Both the position numbers and the translations under genes were made by a program. A stretch of 6,168 nt of DNA from the NCBI GenBank assembly GCA_031262335.1, contig JAISHX010000044.1, forward strand, positions 1-6,168. The letters are read 5' to 3'. The first letter of the stretch is position 1, and every line of letters begins with the position of its first letter. Positions 5,460 to 6,168 of this stretch are shown here, one piece after another. The notes under the pieces are model-generated. The model did no database searches and was not told the DNA's origin. It saw only the letters and a list, made by a program, of their open reading frames with translations. The DNA is from Clostridiales bacterium (GTDB taxonomy: Bacteria; Bacillota; Clostridia; Lachnospirales; WRAX01).

Positions 5460-6168
5460 ACGCTGTGTACTTTCTTGTTCAACAGACGATGTTTTTCGCA
5501 ATACCTCTTTTGGTTGTTGCGCTCGGCGGAATGTTTTCGGAACGAAGCGGTGTCATAAACGTCGCTTTGGAAGGAATTATGGTTTTCGGTGCTTTTGCGG
5601 GAATTTTGTTCATTAACGTTGCGCAGACTGCTCTCCCCGGGCAACCTGTTCTGATACTCGCAATATTAATTTCCGCAGCTGTAGGTGTAATTGTTTCACT
5701 TGCACACGCTTATGCCTCAATAAACATGAAAGCTGACCAAGTAATAAGCGGCACGGCAATAAATATGCTTGCGCCGGCGTTTGCAATTTATGTTGCAAGA
5801 ATGATTAGAACTGTTCAGCAGATTCCGTTTGAAAATCAGTTTAGAATAGCGTCTGTTCCGGTATTAGGCTCTATACCTGTTATAGGTCCTCTGTTTTTTC
5901 ACAACACATATATAACAACTTATTTAGGATTCGCTACACTTATTATAGCATGGCTTGTTATGTATAAAACAAGATTCGGGTTAAGGTTGCGTTCTTGCGG
6001 CGAACACCCTCAAGCGGCAGATTCTGTGGGTATTAACGTTTATAAAATGCGTTATGCCGGAGTCATGATATCCGGAGCTTTGGCAGGTGTCGGCGGACTT
6101 GTTTTTGTTATTCCTACTTCGACAAACTTTAACGCGACAGTTTCAGGTTACGGATTTTTGGCTCTTTC
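5456..6168 (+). CDS. nupQ: Nucleoside ABC importer permease, second subunit (3' end outside window)
   Basis: This is the partner permease, similar to B. subtilis NupQ (YufQ), which pairs with the first one in the membrane. The frame is open from the ATG at 5456 to the edge, giving 237 complete codons; family members run to roughly 310-320 residues, so about a quarter is missing. Motifs are FSERSGVINVALEGIMVFGA (27-46), NMKADQVISGTAINMLAPAF (90-109), KTRFGLRLRSCGEHPQAADS (171-190), which is the coupling loop to the ATPase, GINVYKMRYAG (192-202) and SGYGFLAL (230-237). Hydrophobic segments lie near 4-24, 36-56, 65-88, 100-118, 155-171 and 202-222. Its ATG overlaps the TGA of the preceding gene (ATGA, 5456-5459), and GGGAGGTGAG at 5441-5450 is the ribosome site. 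No frameshift is seen. Confidence 0.94.
   Translation, partial: MNAVYFLVQQTMFFAIPLLVVALGGMFSERSGVINVALEGIMVFGAFAGILFINVAQTALPGQPVLILAILISAAVGVIVSLAHAYASINMKADQVISGTAINMLAPAFAIYVARMIRTVQQIPFENQFRIASVPVLGSIPVIGPLFFHNTYITTYLGFATLIIAWLVMYKTRFGLRLRSCGEHPQAADSVGINVYKMRYAGVMISGALAGVGGLVFVIPTSTNFNATVSGYGFLAL

Noticed and set aside
1..6168. CRISPR arrays, insertion sequences, phage genes, tRNA or rRNA genes
   Set aside because: No repeat-spacer pattern, transposase motif, inverted terminal repeats or structural RNA was seen; coding is uniform and syntenic with a known nucleoside module.

Overview
The window looks like a low-to-moderate GC Gram-positive bacterium of the Clostridia type. The evidence is strong purine-rich Shine-Dalgarno sequences before every gene, consensus sigma-A-type promoters, a lipoprotein-anchored (not periplasmic) solute-binding protein, a TTG start codon, and a CcpA-type cre-like site. 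The genus cannot be named from sequence reading alone.

Layout. Positions 1-168 (minus strand, running off the left edge) hold the N-terminus of an exported 5'-nucleotidase-type metallophosphoesterase. A 234-base divergent intergenic region (169-402) carries one good promoter facing each way and a near-consensus cre site in the leader of the rightward operon. Rightward genes follow, all on the plus strand: deoC (403-1065), cdd (1055-1492, overlapping deoC by 11 bases), a gap with its own promoter and RNA hairpins (1493-1664), the BMP/PnrA-type nucleoside-binding lipoprotein (1665-2726), a gap with a 12-bp stem-loop (2727-2824), a double-domain ABC ATPase (2825-4354), a first permease with a TTG start (4347-5459), and a second permease cut by the right edge (5456-6168+).

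Function. The set forms a nucleoside acquisition and breakdown module. The exported nucleotidase can release nucleosides outside the cell. The lipoprotein, ATPase and two permeases import them, as in the B. subtilis NupNOPQ and streptococcal PnrA-type transporters. Cytidine deaminase turns (deoxy)cytidine into (deoxy)uridine. After phosphorolysis by enzymes not seen here (pyrimidine or purine nucleoside phosphorylase, phosphopentomutase), DeoC cleaves deoxyribose-5-phosphate to acetaldehyde and glyceraldehyde-3-phosphate. The order deoC-cdd-binding lipoprotein-ABC genes is a known arrangement in Firmicutes.

No previously undescribed system is apparent. The points that deserve a second look are regulatory: the cre-like site, a second promoter splitting catabolic from transport genes, a predicted hairpin at the very 5' end of the bmpA transcript, a similar dyad starting at two -35 boxes, and the strong stem-loop between bmpA and the ATPase gene.
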